64,000 nt of DNA from DATFVB01 sp963714035 (GTDB taxonomy: Bacteria; Acidobacteriota; Thermoanaerobaculia; UBA5066; DATFVB01). The stretch's first letter is position 1; each line of letters opens with the position of its first letter. The stretch lies in the NCBI GenBank assembly GCA_963714035.1, contig OY970224.1, positions 3,286,001 through 3,350,000 of the forward strand. Direction: 5' to 3'. Positions 39,587 through 48,759 of this stretch are shown here, piece after piece. A model generated the notes under the pieces. The model ran no database searches. It had not been told where the DNA came from and worked only from the letters and a program-made list of their open reading frames with translations. Both the position numbers and the translations under genes were made by a program.

Positions 39587-41280
39587 TCGTATACCCCCGC
39601 GTAAAGGTCGCGGTTTGTGATAACGGATGGGAGGGGGGCCCTAAGGACGAGACCCGCCGGCAGAAGAAAATACCTTCGGCCGGTGGGTATGCCGCCGACC
39701 GATAGCCGATGATTCCCTCGTGAAAGCGTTGCCGCATCCTGGCTCTCGAGCCCGTCAACGATCAGCATGCAGCTCACACGCCGGCCGGATGCGTCAAAGA
39801 GCCAGTATGGGCCCGCCCAACGATTCCTGAAGGTAACAGCCGCCTTCGGATCGACTTCGCATCCCGTGAGGAGAACATCGGGATAAACCGGGACGTATGA
39901 GCCGACGAGATGGCGGCGCAAAATGGGCCACAGGAACGCACTCCGGTAGTTGAAGATCCATACTTTCGGTTGCTGGTCGACTATAGCCTCGATCTCACGC
40001 TCATCGCCTCGTCGAGCGGCGGCACTCAGCTCGTTGAGCTGCGCCGCATCCCACCATTTCGCGTCCACCGGTCGCCTGCTGACGACGGCGGCGATGCCAT
40101 CCCAATAGCGATCCGCGGAGCCGAGGAGGGACTCGGCATCGGTGACCACGCGATCCTGAGGTCGATTGCTCTTGGCGAGATACAGGAATCCTCGGGCAGA
40201 GCCGAGGATCATGACGACGAGCACGATCACCATCAGAAGCGGTTCCGGCAAGCGAAGGCGCCGGCTCAGCATGCGGAGCGGGCCCGTGCTCCAGAGCGCC
40301 AGGAGGGGAAGGCACCAGATTAGGACATAGGGCCACGGCTGGCTATGCGTAAAGACGCAAACGGTCATGACGAAGGTGACGACGGCGGCAAACCGAGTCC
40401 CTGGTCGAGCCCGCGGCCATCGAAAAAGTTCGATCAACAAACCGGCGAAACATAGAAGGTAGGCGAGGGCGTTGCGTTCGAGCGAGTCGGATAGATAACG
40501 TCGAATGTAAGGGTAGAACTGGTGGCCATGAATGGGACCGTAGTGCAGCGGACTCAGGACGATCATTTGTAGGACGCTGGCGAAATGTGCACCACCGAAG
40601 TACAGAGCATAGAGCAGGATCGGGAGAACACCGCCGGTGGCGGCTGCCAGGAAACGCCGGCCCGTCGCGGAAGCCCGTTCCTGCCCAGCGAACACGGTCG
40701 CGTAGCCGAAACCAAGTGCGGCAACGGCCCAGACCGCCTTCTGTGTATTGAGGAAGGCCAGGGATGAAAGGAAGCCGGTCCCGAATGTCGTCACGGCCGC
40801 GGACACGCGACGAATGGCCAGCGCGATCGCAAAGATCGCAAAGAAGGCCCCGACGGTGTCGGCGCGCACACGGAATGCCCGCTCGAGGAACGTCGATACC
40901 GACAGGAGGACGGCGACGGTGAACGCGCTTTCCAGGCGATTGCGCCCGAGATTGCGCGCCGCACGAAATGTGAGAAAGAGGATGGCCAGTGCCAGAGCCA
41001 ATGCTTCGCAGCGGGCGTAGCGCATGATGTCGACTGCATGGTGCGTGAAGAGGCGGGGAATCCCGAAAAAATAGACATAGAGAACGGTCTTGATGGGGTC
41101 ATAGGCGCGATAGAAGTGGGAACCCCGGAAGAATAAGGACGAACTGTCGTATTCGTCCATCACATATTGAACATGGAGGGCATAGGACGCCATGAGGAAG
41201 AACCTGACCACGATCACTGTAGCGATGGCGATCCACGCGAGGCGGGCGTGATGGAAGGACCGGCGGACGGCACCACTCAT
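39583..41280 (-). CDS. polytopic membrane protein, GT-C-like
   Basis: The 565-residue protein has about ten helices. In the first loop the pattern is VMDEYDSSSLFFRGSHFYRAYD, i.e. a D-E pair followed by aromatic residues, as in PMT/ArnT-like transferases. The C-terminal 140 residues are a soluble, probably extracytoplasmic domain (PKVWIFNYRSAFLWPIL, then TFRNRWAGPYWLFDASGRRV) unlike that of the neighbouring GT-C proteins. It is divergent from the gene at 41515. Transfer of an activated sugar is an inference; the acceptor is unknown. Confidence 0.74.
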   Translation of the reverse strand: MSGAVRRSFHHARLAWIAIATVIVVRFFLMASYALHVQYVMDEYDSSSLFFRGSHFYRAYDPIKTVLYVYFFGIPRLFTHHAVDIMRYARCEALALALAILFLTFRAARNLGRNRLESAFTVAVLLSVSTFLERAFRVRADTVGAFFAIFAIALAIRRVSAAVTTFGTGFLSSLAFLNTQKAVWAVAALGFGYATVFAGQERASATGRRFLAAATGGVLPILLYALYFGGAHFASVLQMIVLSPLHYGPIHGHQFYPYIRRYLSDSLERNALAYLLCFAGLLIELFRWPRARPGTRFAAVVTFVMTVCVFTHSQPWPYVLIWCLPLLALWSTGPLRMLSRRLRLPEPLLMVIVLVVMILGSARGFLYLAKSNRPQDRVVTDAESLLGSADRYWDGIAAVVSRRPVDAKWWDAAQLNELSAAARRGDEREIEAIVDQQPKVWIFNYRSAFLWPILRRHLVGSYVPVYPDVLLTGCEVDPKAAVTFRNRWAGPYWLFDASGRRVSCMLIVDGLESQDAATLSRGNHRLSVGGIPTGRRYFLLPAGLVLRAPLPSVITNRDLYAGVYD

Positions 41281-41497
41281 GAGAAGAGGCTGTGTTCCGG
41301 TGGCATGCGGCGGACATTACCACGGGCCATGGGGCAACCAACCCACGAGAGCGCAAATGGTAGGTTATGAATCGGCAGGTTCGCGGGTGTGACGCCGGGA
41401 CGGACCTTCGCCGCAGGCGGGCGGGGCGCAGGAACCGCGGGAGGGCGGCGGCGGAGGGACACGCGAAGCGCCGGAATTGGCTTCGCGAGCGTGAGAA

Positions 41498-41503
41498 TAT
41501 AAT
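41498..41503 (+). promoter_or_regulatory. TATAAT box, with TTGGCT 15 bases upstream
   Basis: TATAAT ends 11 bases before the TTG start at 41515. TTGGCT at 41477-41482 gives a 15-base spacer. It lies in the 234-base divergent region (41281-41514), which contains no gene. Confidence 0.5.
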
Positions 41504-41514
41504 CCCAGCCAACC

Positions 41515-43194
41515 TTGGATCACGACATTCCGACAGCCCAAGACGGCAGACCCGTAGATCCGGCTCAGGACGGATACGCGGGGCAGGCTCGGCTGGCTCT
41601 TCTGATTACGATCGCGCTGAGCGCATGGGGCCTCTATTCCGCAAGGGTCCTGCCCGGGATGGTCAACTTACGGGCGCAGCCCTACCGAACGAATATTTTC
41701 TTTCGCCTCTACTTCTTAAATGAAACGCTGTTTTTTCTGCTGACGGGTGCGAGCTCGGCGCTTCTTCTCCTCGTTCTGGCCGGGGGCCGAAAGCGCACGA
41801 CCGAAAGATCCAAGACTGCATACCCCTGGTTCCTGGGAGGTACCGCCGCGGCAGTCCTCCTGTTTTGCCGGTGGGGGTCGCGAAACGTTCTCCACGACTA
41901 CGATTTTTCGATGGATGAATTCGCGTCCTGGTTCCAGGCGAGGATCTTTGCGGCGGGGCATCTGACGGCTTCGGTTCCGGCTCGGTGGCGATTTCTCGAG
42001 CGACCCCTGACCCCGCCCTTCATTCGGCTGGACCCGGTCCGGCACACATGGTTGGCTCAATACCTTCCAATCGACCCCCTGTTGAGAGCGCTGTTTCTCC
42101 GACTCGGAATCGAACACTGGGAAAACCCTGTCCTGGCTCTCGTCTCGGTAATCATGGTCTTCGCAGTTGCCCGCCGTTTATGGCCCGGCAACGCTGGGCG
42201 AGGAATTGCGGCCGCATCCTTTCTCGCATTATCAAGCCAGTTCTTGCTGATGTCGATGACCGGTTACTCGATGCCGGCAACCCTGGCGTTTAACCTGATC
42301 TGGCTCTACCTCTATCTTACGCCGCAGAAGTGGGCATTCGTTCTGCTCCCCTGGGTGGGGGTTCTCGCGTTGGGAATTCACAATCCGCTCGCCCATGCTC
42401 TTTTTGCGGCTCCGTTTCTTGCGAGACTATGGTTCACGAAAGCGAAAGGGCAGCTCGTTTATCTCGGTAGTGTGTACTGTGGCGGGCTTGGTGTGTGGTG
42501 GATCTGGCAGAAACATGCGGACCCAATCCAGGGGAACCCGGGGTTTCGGCACATATTCGGGATCCCTGACTCCTGGCATGTCTTTCTTCAAGCCATGAAT
42601 CTCGCGCTGGTTCTGTCCTGGCAGACGCCGATAATGATCGTTCTGTTTGTGCTGTGCGTTGTCCGCTGGCGAACACTGGACGCAAACGGCTTGAGCCTTC
42701 TCGGCGGCATCGTCCTGACGATTGTGTTCTATGCCTTTTTCCAGTTAGACCAGGGGCATGGCTGGGGATATCGGTACGTGTACGGTGTCCTCGCGAGCAT
42801 CGCACTGCTGGCAGGATACCAGATCGACGGATTGCTGGCTCGACGCGGAGGGGTGTGGAGCGTCGCTTTGTCGGTCGTCCTGACGCTTGGCGCTCAGATT
42901 CCTCTGCGGTGCCTGGAGGCCGAGAAGGCCATTGATCCTTTCGTTCAGGCGGCGGCCTTTGTAAAATCCTTGCCGGTGGACCTGACCGTGATCAGCCCAG
43001 GAATCGGCTGGTACGCGCAGGACCTGATTCGCAACGATCCATACTTGCGGAATCGGCCGTTGGTGGTGGATGGTCGGTACCTTCCAAGGGTGAAATCGAC
43101 GATCGGCAGGGCGCCCGGCAGGCCGTGGGTACATGTCCTGACGGGAGCAGAAGCGAACCTCCCGGCCGGCGACTCGCGAGGGCCTGCCCCTTAA
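41515..43194 (+). CDS. GT-C-like membrane glycosyltransferase
   Basis: The 559-residue protein has about eleven helices and the motif DFSMDEFASWFQARIFAAG, a clear counterpart of the DEAxYLxQAxxxAxG motif at 23234 and 30015. It continues to TWLAQYLPIDPLLRALFLRLG. No large soluble C-terminal domain is present. The TTG start at 41515 is supported by the TATAAT box. It has a lower GC content than the genes on its left. Probable polyprenyl-linked sugar transferase, substrate unknown. Confidence 0.78.
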   Translation: MDHDIPTAQDGRPVDPAQDGYAGQARLALLITIALSAWGLYSARVLPGMVNLRAQPYRTNIFFRLYFLNETLFFLLTGASSALLLLVLAGGRKRTTERSKTAYPWFLGGTAAAVLLFCRWGSRNVLHDYDFSMDEFASWFQARIFAAGHLTASVPARWRFLERPLTPPFIRLDPVRHTWLAQYLPIDPLLRALFLRLGIEHWENPVLALVSVIMVFAVARRLWPGNAGRGIAAASFLALSSQFLLMSMTGYSMPATLAFNLIWLYLYLTPQKWAFVLLPWVGVLALGIHNPLAHALFAAPFLARLWFTKAKGQLVYLGSVYCGGLGVWWIWQKHADPIQGNPGFRHIFGIPDSWHVFLQAMNLALVLSWQTPIMIVLFVLCVVRWRTLDANGLSLLGGIVLTIVFYAFFQLDQGHGWGYRYVYGVLASIALLAGYQIDGLLARRGGVWSVALSVVLTLGAQIPLRCLEAEKAIDPFVQAAAFVKSLPVDLTVISPGIGWYAQDLIRNDPYLRNRPLVVDGRYLPRVKSTIGRAPGRPWVHVLTGAEANLPAGDSRGPAP

Positions 43195-43264
43195 TTGTTG
43201 ATAAGATTGAAAGACATGGGAAAGGCAAAAGCAAGGTCTGTTCGAAAGAAATGGGGAGCCGACG

Positions 43265-43645
43265 ATGTCCAGACCACAGCAGTGGTTATCAATCCTTGCC
43301 GCCGCAGTCCTTCTTGCCGCTGCCCAGGTGCTTTTGAAAACAGGTATGCAAACCTTTAGCCCGCGGGCGCTTGGCGCGCGCAGTCTGCTACAACTTATCG
43401 TGCATATTGCAACAACACCAATCGTTCTCTTGGGGTATGTCATCGGCTTCGGGGCCGGGCTTTTCTGGCTCCTGGTGCTGGCTCGGCTGGATCTCAGTAT
43501 TGCCCTTCCGATCCTAACAGGGCTCTATTTCACGCTAATGCTTGTGTGCACACAAGTCCTTTTGGGCGAGCGTGTGTCACCGCGCAGATGGCTCGGCTCA
43601 CTAATTATCCTCATTGGAATAGCGCTAATGTCAACAGCAGGGTAG
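43265..43645 (+). CDS. SMR/EamA-type four-helix transporter
   Basis: The 126-residue protein consists of four helices (WLSILAAAVLLAAAQVLLKTG, LIVHIATTPIVLLGYVIGFGAGLFWLLVLARLD, IALPILTGLYFTLMLVCTQVL, WLGSLIILIGIALM) with the QVLLKTGM and GERVSPRRWLGSLIILIGI patterns of the drug/metabolite transporter superfamily. ArnE/ArnF-like subunits that flip undecaprenyl-phosphate-sugar have the same size. Beside a GT2 and GT-C genes, a flippase role is an attractive inference. The sequence is more AT-rich than the average here. Confidence 0.75.
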   Translation: MSRPQQWLSILAAAVLLAAAQVLLKTGMQTFSPRALGARSLLQLIVHIATTPIVLLGYVIGFGAGLFWLLVLARLDLSIALPILTGLYFTLMLVCTQVLLGERVSPRRWLGSLIILIGIALMSTAG

Positions 43646-43781
43646 ATGGTGTAGCAGAATACTGTCAACGGCAGGATAGAAAGTGGCGGGCATTTGGAAA
43701 CGGTAAGACAGTTGTCGTTAGGTCTTGCGCGGCGGCCTCTATCGTGGGCGCCCGGTCGGCAACTGTGGTCCTACCAGTAAG

Positions 43782-44726
43782 ATGCGCAAGGCAGCGACGA
43801 GCGCGTGGTTGTCGGTCTTAATGCCGACCTATAACGGCGCGCGCTATCTGGGCCGTGCGCTTGACAGCATTGCGGCTCACGGTGATAAGCACGTCGAAGT
43901 CATCTTGATCGATAATGTGTCGACGGATGCAACGCTTAGTATCGCTGAATCATTCAGCCATCGCCTCAACATATCTATAGTGACCGCACCCAACGGAGGC
44001 AATTGGCTTGTCTCCTTGAATCGGGCATTGCGGCTCGCGACGGGTGAGTTTGTCTGTATGCTACACGATGACGATCTGTGGCTTGAGGGGCGCGGGAGCG
44101 TGGCACGCCGGACACTAGAAGCCAATCCCTCGGTGGACGGTCTGTTCTCGCCCTCCTGGTTTATCGATCGCGGTGGGCGACGGGTCGGGGAATTGAGATG
44201 TCCCCTACCCGCGCTGCCGGAGCGTCTTCCGCGCGCGGAAATCGTTCGACGGCTGAGCGTGCAAAATTTTCTAGCTGCGCCAGCACCAATCGTAAGGAGG
44301 TCGCTGGCCTTGTCAGTGGGCGGATGGGATGAGACTCTATGGTATATGGCGGACTGGGACTTGTGGCTCAAGGTGGCTTCTGTGGGTGAAGTAGGCTACG
44401 TTAAGACCGCGCTTACGGCATACCGAGTGCATTCGAGAGCCCAGACTTTGGCACGCCGCCGCGAATGGCACGACATTTCGAGACAGTACTCGGCAGTACT
44501 GCAGAGGCATTCACGGTCTGGCGGCTTCTCGCGAGAGGACGATGCGGCGGCTCGCGCCGCACGGCTGTCGGCGCGGCTGAATGTGTTCTTGATCGGCAGG
44601 CAAATCGGATCAGGTGTGCAGTGTGTGAAGGCGGCGTTGGCTGCCTCACCGCAGGTATGGCGCCGGTTTGTGCGTGATTCGCGAATTGCCGAGAGGCTCA
44701 TGGCACGGTTACGGGGTGTCAGCTGA
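43782..44726 (+). CDS. family 2 glycosyltransferase
   Basis: The 314-residue cytosolic protein reads WLSVLMPTYNGARYLGRALD, VILIDNVSTDATLSIAESF and MLHDDDLW, the GT-A fold with the D-x-D-like metal site. GGWDETLWYMADWDLWLK lies in the acceptor region. It would add a sugar from a nucleotide donor to a growing glycan. Its composition is lower in GC than the window average and similar to the following sugar genes. It lies immediately before the convergent CDP-sugar operon. The donor may be the CDP-dideoxyhexose made there, which is inference. Confidence 0.87.
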   Translation: MRKAATSAWLSVLMPTYNGARYLGRALDSIAAHGDKHVEVILIDNVSTDATLSIAESFSHRLNISIVTAPNGGNWLVSLNRALRLATGEFVCMLHDDDLWLEGRGSVARRTLEANPSVDGLFSPSWFIDRGGRRVGELRCPLPALPERLPRAEIVRRLSVQNFLAAPAPIVRRSLALSVGGWDETLWYMADWDLWLKVASVGEVGYVKTALTAYRVHSRAQTLARRREWHDISRQYSAVLQRHSRSGGFSREDDAAARAARLSARLNVFLIGRQIGSGVQCVKAALAASPQVWRRFVRDSRIAERLMARLRGVS

Positions 44727-44804
44727 GGACCGACGATACCGGATGGCCGTGGCGAAGGAGAGCGTGGCGGAGGCGCGCCTGAGATACGCGACCTAGTGCA
44801 AGAG

Positions 44805-45719
44805 TCACGTTGCCATGAAGCGACGCCACCAATTGAGCGTGTCGGCGAGCCCTGCCTCGAGAGAAAAGCGTGGTGCCCAACCGGTGTTGCGGAGCTTTGA
44901 ATTTGTGCCGACTAGAAAGGCCGGATCGAATGGCCGCATGGGTCTTGCGCCGAGGCATACTAGATTGGATCTGCCGGCCAGGGATTCCACGGTGGTGAGC
45001 AAGGATCCCACAGACACTGCCTGACCAGAGCAGACGTTGTAGGTGCCGTCGCCACTGACTTCCAGGAGCTGGACGAGCGCCTCGGCGGCATCCGCGACAT
45101 GAAGGTAGTCGCGGAGCTGTGTGCCTGCGCTTGCATCGAAAGGCATTCCCGCGAGCAGCGACTGAATTGCTGCGGGGACGAGCCGTGTAGGATCTTCGGT
45201 CGGCCCGAAGAGGTAGAAGAGACGCGCCCAGGCAAACGATGCGTGGTCGTGTTCGCAGAGGGCACGGGCGACAAGGGAAAAGGCGAGTTTCGTCGCGGAA
45301 TAGAGGTTTAGCGATAGGGTAGGGCTGTTCTCGCCAAATGGCGCGTGGCCCTTCGCGTACTCAAAGCAAGAACCCGTCGCTACGATTCGACGGCAACCAG
45401 CGGCGAGGACAGCGGCGAGGACGGGAATGCTATCGATAAGAGAGGTTGCGTTAGCCGGGGAGTCTACATATTTTCCGGGGGCAGCGTACCACGCGAGATG
45501 AACTAAACCTTCTGGCCGAAACTCGGTGATCTGCCTGCTCCACAGATTGAGAGTGCCCAAACGGCCGTGGATTAAGGTGATCCGATCGCGAAGGTCCAGA
45601 ATACGTTTAAGGTCGCTTCCGGGAGAGACCAGCGCGGCGACGGAATGGCCCCGTGTGAACAGCGATCGCACAACGTGCGAGCCAACGAAGCCGGTTGCCC
45701 CGGTTACGAAAACCCTCAT
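44805..45719 (-). CDS. NAD(P)-dependent epimerase/reductase, last step of CDP-sugar operon
   Basis: The 304-residue extended-SDR protein starts MRVFVTGATGFVGSHVVRSL (nucleotide-binding GxxGxxG). It has a Ser in IVATGSCFEYAKG and the catalytic YSATK motif. It is the final gene of the five-gene operon, its ATG overlapping the stop of the RmlC-like gene (ATGA). In CDP-3,6-dideoxyhexose pathways the last step is reduction of the 4-keto group by such a protein (AscF/RfbS/Abe-type). This fits, but the stereochemistry of the product cannot be read. Confidence 0.85.
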   Translation of the reverse strand: MRVFVTGATGFVGSHVVRSLFTRGHSVAALVSPGSDLKRILDLRDRITLIHGRLGTLNLWSRQITEFRPEGLVHLAWYAAPGKYVDSPANATSLIDSIPVLAAVLAAGCRRIVATGSCFEYAKGHAPFGENSPTLSLNLYSATKLAFSLVARALCEHDHASFAWARLFYLFGPTEDPTRLVPAAIQSLLAGMPFDASAGTQLRDYLHVADAAEALVQLLEVSGDGTYNVCSGQAVSVGSLLTTVESLAGRSNLVCLGARPMRPFDPAFLVGTNSKLRNTGWAPRFSLEAGLADTLNWWRRFMAT

Positions 45720-46246
45720 ACTTGGAGGAGGGGGAGACTCATGTCTCGTGACGAGAGTATAGGATTATCAATTGGCCATTTTATCTTTAGAGTTGGATCA
45801 TCCCAGCGGACCCCGCTCTGATAGTCGGGTCGATAAGACTCCGACATATAGTATAGCACTTCGGTGTTCGCTTTGAGGGTTTGAAAGCCATGGAGGAAAC
45901 CTATAGGGATATAGGCCATCGCCGCATTGGCCTCGCTTAGCGTTACAGTGGTCCATCGCCTACAAGTGCGCGAATCCACACGCAGATCCACGAGAACGTC
46001 GACGATTTCTCCCCTCGTGCAGCGGATGACTTTCACCTCCGGGTAGGGAGGCAACTGCCAGTGTAGGCCACGGAGAGTGCCACGTTGACGGTTTAGGGAA
46101 ACGCTGCACTGCGCAATGCGTGTCTCAAGGCCGCGCCGTTCAAACTCTTCTCGGCACCACACACGCGCAAAGTATCCCCGGTCGTCTTCGATCTTCTCGG
46201 GTTCGATCAGGTATGCGCCCTTTAAGTCTAGCTCCCGAAATTTCAT
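45716..46246 (-). CDS. RmlC-like epimerase, candidate CDP-4-keto-dideoxyhexose 5-epimerase
   Basis: The 176-residue cupin matches the dTDP-4-dehydrorhamnose 3,5-epimerase fold: DDRGYFARVWCREEF, QCSVSLNRQRGTLRGLHWQ (His62), EVKVIRCTRGEIVDVLVDLR (Lys72), Tyr at 132-133 and the terminal Ser-x-(x)-Asp (Asp168). All catalytic positions are present. In the operon it follows rfbH rather than rmlABD genes. In the Yersinia ascarylose pathway, a 5-epimerase of this family acts on the CDP-3,6-dideoxy-4-keto sugar. I infer the same role here. It begins directly after the rfbH stop. Confidence 0.85.
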   Translation of the reverse strand: MKFRELDLKGAYLIEPEKIEDDRGYFARVWCREEFERRGLETRIAQCSVSLNRQRGTLRGLHWQLPPYPEVKVIRCTRGEIVDVLVDLRVDSRTCRRWTTVTLSEANAAMAYIPIGFLHGFQTLKANTEVLYYMSESYRPDYQSGVRWDDPTLKIKWPIDNPILSSRDMSLPLLQV

Positions 46247-47644
46247 TTAAGATCGGTCCTCGGCGTTGCTGGGTTGGCGGTGTGACCTTTGTGGATTGTT
46301 CGCGGCAATTCGGTGAAGCGAGTCCAGAACGTAGTCTCGCATAACTCTCGAAAGACCTGGATAAACACCAAGCCAAAAGCTACGGTTCATCGCCGCGTCC
46401 GTATTTGAGAGACTACCGGCTACGCGGTAGGGGTCAGCGGCTCCCGCCAAGCGCCTGTCCCGCGCGAAGTTGACGATGCTCGGCTGGCGCAGCAGGTTGC
46501 CGGCGAAGAGCATCCGCGTCTGAATCTTCTTCTCTTCGAGCTCGCGCACGATGTCATCGCGGGTGAATGGGGCGTCGGAGCGAACCGTGAGGAGGAAGCC
46601 GAACCAGCTGGGGTCGCTTCCTTCCGTGGCTTCTGGGAGCACGAAGAACTCCTCGAGATCTGCGAGGGCATTCCGGTAGAAAGCCCAATTCTTGCGCCGC
46701 GCTTGGCCGAAGCTCTCGAGCTTGTCGAGCTGGGCAAGGCCCACCGCCGCCTGCATGTCGGTTACCTTCAGGTTATAGCCCATGTGCGTGAAGGTGTATT
46801 TGTGGTCGTAGCCGGCCGGAAGATCGCCCTGCTGCCAGCCGAAGCGTTTTCCGCAGGTGTTGTCCTTCCCGGGGTCGCACCAGCAGTCCCGTCCCCAGTC
46901 CCGCAAGCTATTGACGACTCGGTTCATCATACCGGTGTGGGAGAGCACGGCCCCGCCTTCCCCCATCGTCATGTGATGCGGAGGATAGAAGGAGAGGGTG
47001 GCGAGATCGCCGAAGGTTCCCGTCAATCGACCCCGGTACAGCGACCCGTTGGCATCGCAATTGTCTTCGACGAGCCACAGTTCATGCCGCTTGCAGAATG
47101 CCGTGACGGCGTCGAGGTCGAAGGGATTGCCGAGTGTGTGCGCGACCATGACGGCGCGCGTCCGAGACGAGAGGGCTTCCTCCAACTGTGAAACGTCGAT
47201 GTTGTACTGGGGGATGGTAATGTCGACGAAAACGGGAACGGCGCCGAACTGTAGGATCGGGAAAACGGTCGTGGGAAATCCGGCGGCTACTGTGATGACC
47301 TCGTCGCCCGGCCTGATGCGCCGGTCCCCCAGATTCGGGCTCGTCAGTGCGCTGAAGGCGACAAGATTGGCGCTGCTGCCCGAGTTGACGAGGGAGGCGT
47401 GTCGGACGCCGTAGTACTTCGCGAGGTTTTCTTCGAGAGAGCTCGAGAACCGGCCCGCCGTCAGCCAGAACTCGAGCGCGCTGTCGACGAGGTTAACCAT
47501 TTCTTCGGCGTCGTAGACGCGTCCGGCGTAGCCGACGGGGGTCTCGCCGGGAATGAAGGGACGCGGCTCCGCGAAACGCTCGCTCGCGAGCTCTCGCACC
47601 TTTTCTAGGATCTCTTCGGTCAGGCGCTTTTCGCGGTCGTTCAT
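46247..47644 (-). CDS. rfbH: CDP-6-deoxy-4-keto-glucose-3-dehydrase (E1)
   Basis: This 465-residue PMP-dependent enzyme removes the 3-OH. The Lys that binds PLP in ordinary aminotransferases is replaced by His (His224 in YPPHHMTMGEGG), the E1 hallmark. A Cys-X57-Cys-X-Cys-X7-Cys pattern (Cys196, 254, 256, 264) matches the [2Fe-2S] site of the Yersinia/Salmonella enzyme exactly. A partner E3 reductase (AscD/DdhD-type) normally feeds electrons, and none is visible in this window. The start MNDREKR overlaps the rfbG stop (ATGA). High confidence in the family and intact chemistry. Confidence 0.95.
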   Translation of the reverse strand: MNDREKRLTEEILEKVRELASERFAEPRPFIPGETPVGYAGRVYDAEEMVNLVDSALEFWLTAGRFSSSLEENLAKYYGVRHASLVNSGSSANLVAFSALTSPNLGDRRIRPGDEVITVAAGFPTTVFPILQFGAVPVFVDITIPQYNIDVSQLEEALSSRTRAVMVAHTLGNPFDLDAVTAFCKRHELWLVEDNCDANGSLYRGRLTGTFGDLATLSFYPPHHMTMGEGGAVLSHTGMMNRVVNSLRDWGRDCWCDPGKDNTCGKRFGWQQGDLPAGYDHKYTFTHMGYNLKVTDMQAAVGLAQLDKLESFGQARRKNWAFYRNALADLEEFFVLPEATEGSDPSWFGFLLTVRSDAPFTRDDIVRELEEKKIQTRMLFAGNLLRQPSIVNFARDRRLAGAADPYRVAGSLSNTDAAMNRSFWLGVYPGLSRVMRDYVLDSLHRIAANNPQRSHRQPSNAEDRS

Positions 47645-48759
47645 GCCGAATGTTCCTGGATCTGGGTCCGGCAGAGCTCGGCAAGCCGATCCGATGACGC
47701 GCCGGTCCCGGCGCAGCGATACCACTCGACCGTCCGCTCGATAGCGTCGGCGAGCTCCCAGCGCGGCGACCAGTTCAGCCGTTCACGGGCCTTCTCGATT
47801 GCGAGGGTCAGGTAAGTAGCTTCGTGCGGCGCCGCGGGATCGGGAGCGTCGGTCCACGAGCCGGTGCCCCAGCGTCGGATGACGGCATCCGCGACGTCGG
47901 CGACGCGGCAAAAATTCGTCGGGTCGGGGCCGAAATTCCAGGCCTCACCGTACCTGGCCCTGTCGGGTCGATCTGCCGCGAGTCGCGCGCCGAGCTGGAG
48001 ATAGCCGGAAAGGGGGTCTAGGACGTGCTGCCAGGGGCGCACGGAGTCGGGGTTTCGCACGGGAATCGGCATTTTCGCTTCCAGCGCCCGGATGGCGTCG
48101 GGAACCAGACGGTCCTCGCACCAGTCGCCCCCGCCGATCACGTTGCCCGAGCGGGCGCTCGCGACGGCGATTCCGTGTTCCGCCAGCCGATCCGGGGGAA
48201 AGAAGCTCGCGCGATACGACGCGACCACGATCTCCGCAGCGGCTTTGCTTGCCGAGTAGGGATCGCGGCCGCCGAGAGGATCGGATTCCGAGTACGGAGT
48301 GGCCCTGCCGTGATTGTCGTAGCACTTGTCGCTCGTGACGACGACGACGGCGCAGGGACCTTTGGTCCGGCGGACAGCTTCCAGGAGGTTGGCGGTTCCT
48401 CCGGCGTTCGTCTCGAACGTCTCGAGGGGGGCGCGATAACTTCGCCGCACGAGGGACTGCGCCGCGAGGTGGAAGACGAACTCCGGACGGACGTCGCGGA
48501 CGATCCGCTCGAGGGAATCGACGCTCCGGACGTCGCCTTCGTTGTGAGCGCAGAGCGCGCCGACGCCAGCCTGCCGGAAGAGGCTTCTCCCGTCCTCGGC
48601 CGGCAAAGCGAATCCCGTGACCCTGGCGCCGACAGAATGGAGCCAAAGTGTCAGCCACGAACCCTTGAAGCCGGTATGGCCCGTAACGAGAACCCGTTTC
48701 CCCGCATAGACGTTGCGCGGGTCGTCCGGTCGAGGGGTTACTTCGGCAGGCGGCGCCAC
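47641..48759 (-). CDS. rfbG: CDP-glucose 4,6-dehydratase
   Basis: The 372-residue SDR protein has RVLVTGHTGFKGSWLTLWL (NAD site, typical of RfbG), FHLAAQSLVRRSYRAPLETF, VVVTSDKCYDN and the YSASK catalytic motif, then GNVIGGGDWCEDRLVPD. It converts CDP-glucose to CDP-4-keto-6-deoxyglucose. The start is placed at the GTG at 48759, overlapping the rfbF 3' end by 22 bases. The open frame continues upstream but shadows rfbF. Second gene of the operon. Confidence 0.94.
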   Translation of the reverse strand: MAPPAEVTPRPDDPRNVYAGKRVLVTGHTGFKGSWLTLWLHSVGARVTGFALPAEDGRSLFRQAGVGALCAHNEGDVRSVDSLERIVRDVRPEFVFHLAAQSLVRRSYRAPLETFETNAGGTANLLEAVRRTKGPCAVVVVTSDKCYDNHGRATPYSESDPLGGRDPYSASKAAAEIVVASYRASFFPPDRLAEHGIAVASARSGNVIGGGDWCEDRLVPDAIRALEAKMPIPVRNPDSVRPWQHVLDPLSGYLQLGARLAADRPDRARYGEAWNFGPDPTNFCRVADVADAVIRRWGTGSWTDAPDPAAPHEATYLTLAIEKARERLNWSPRWELADAIERTVEWYRCAGTGASSDRLAELCRTQIQEHSA

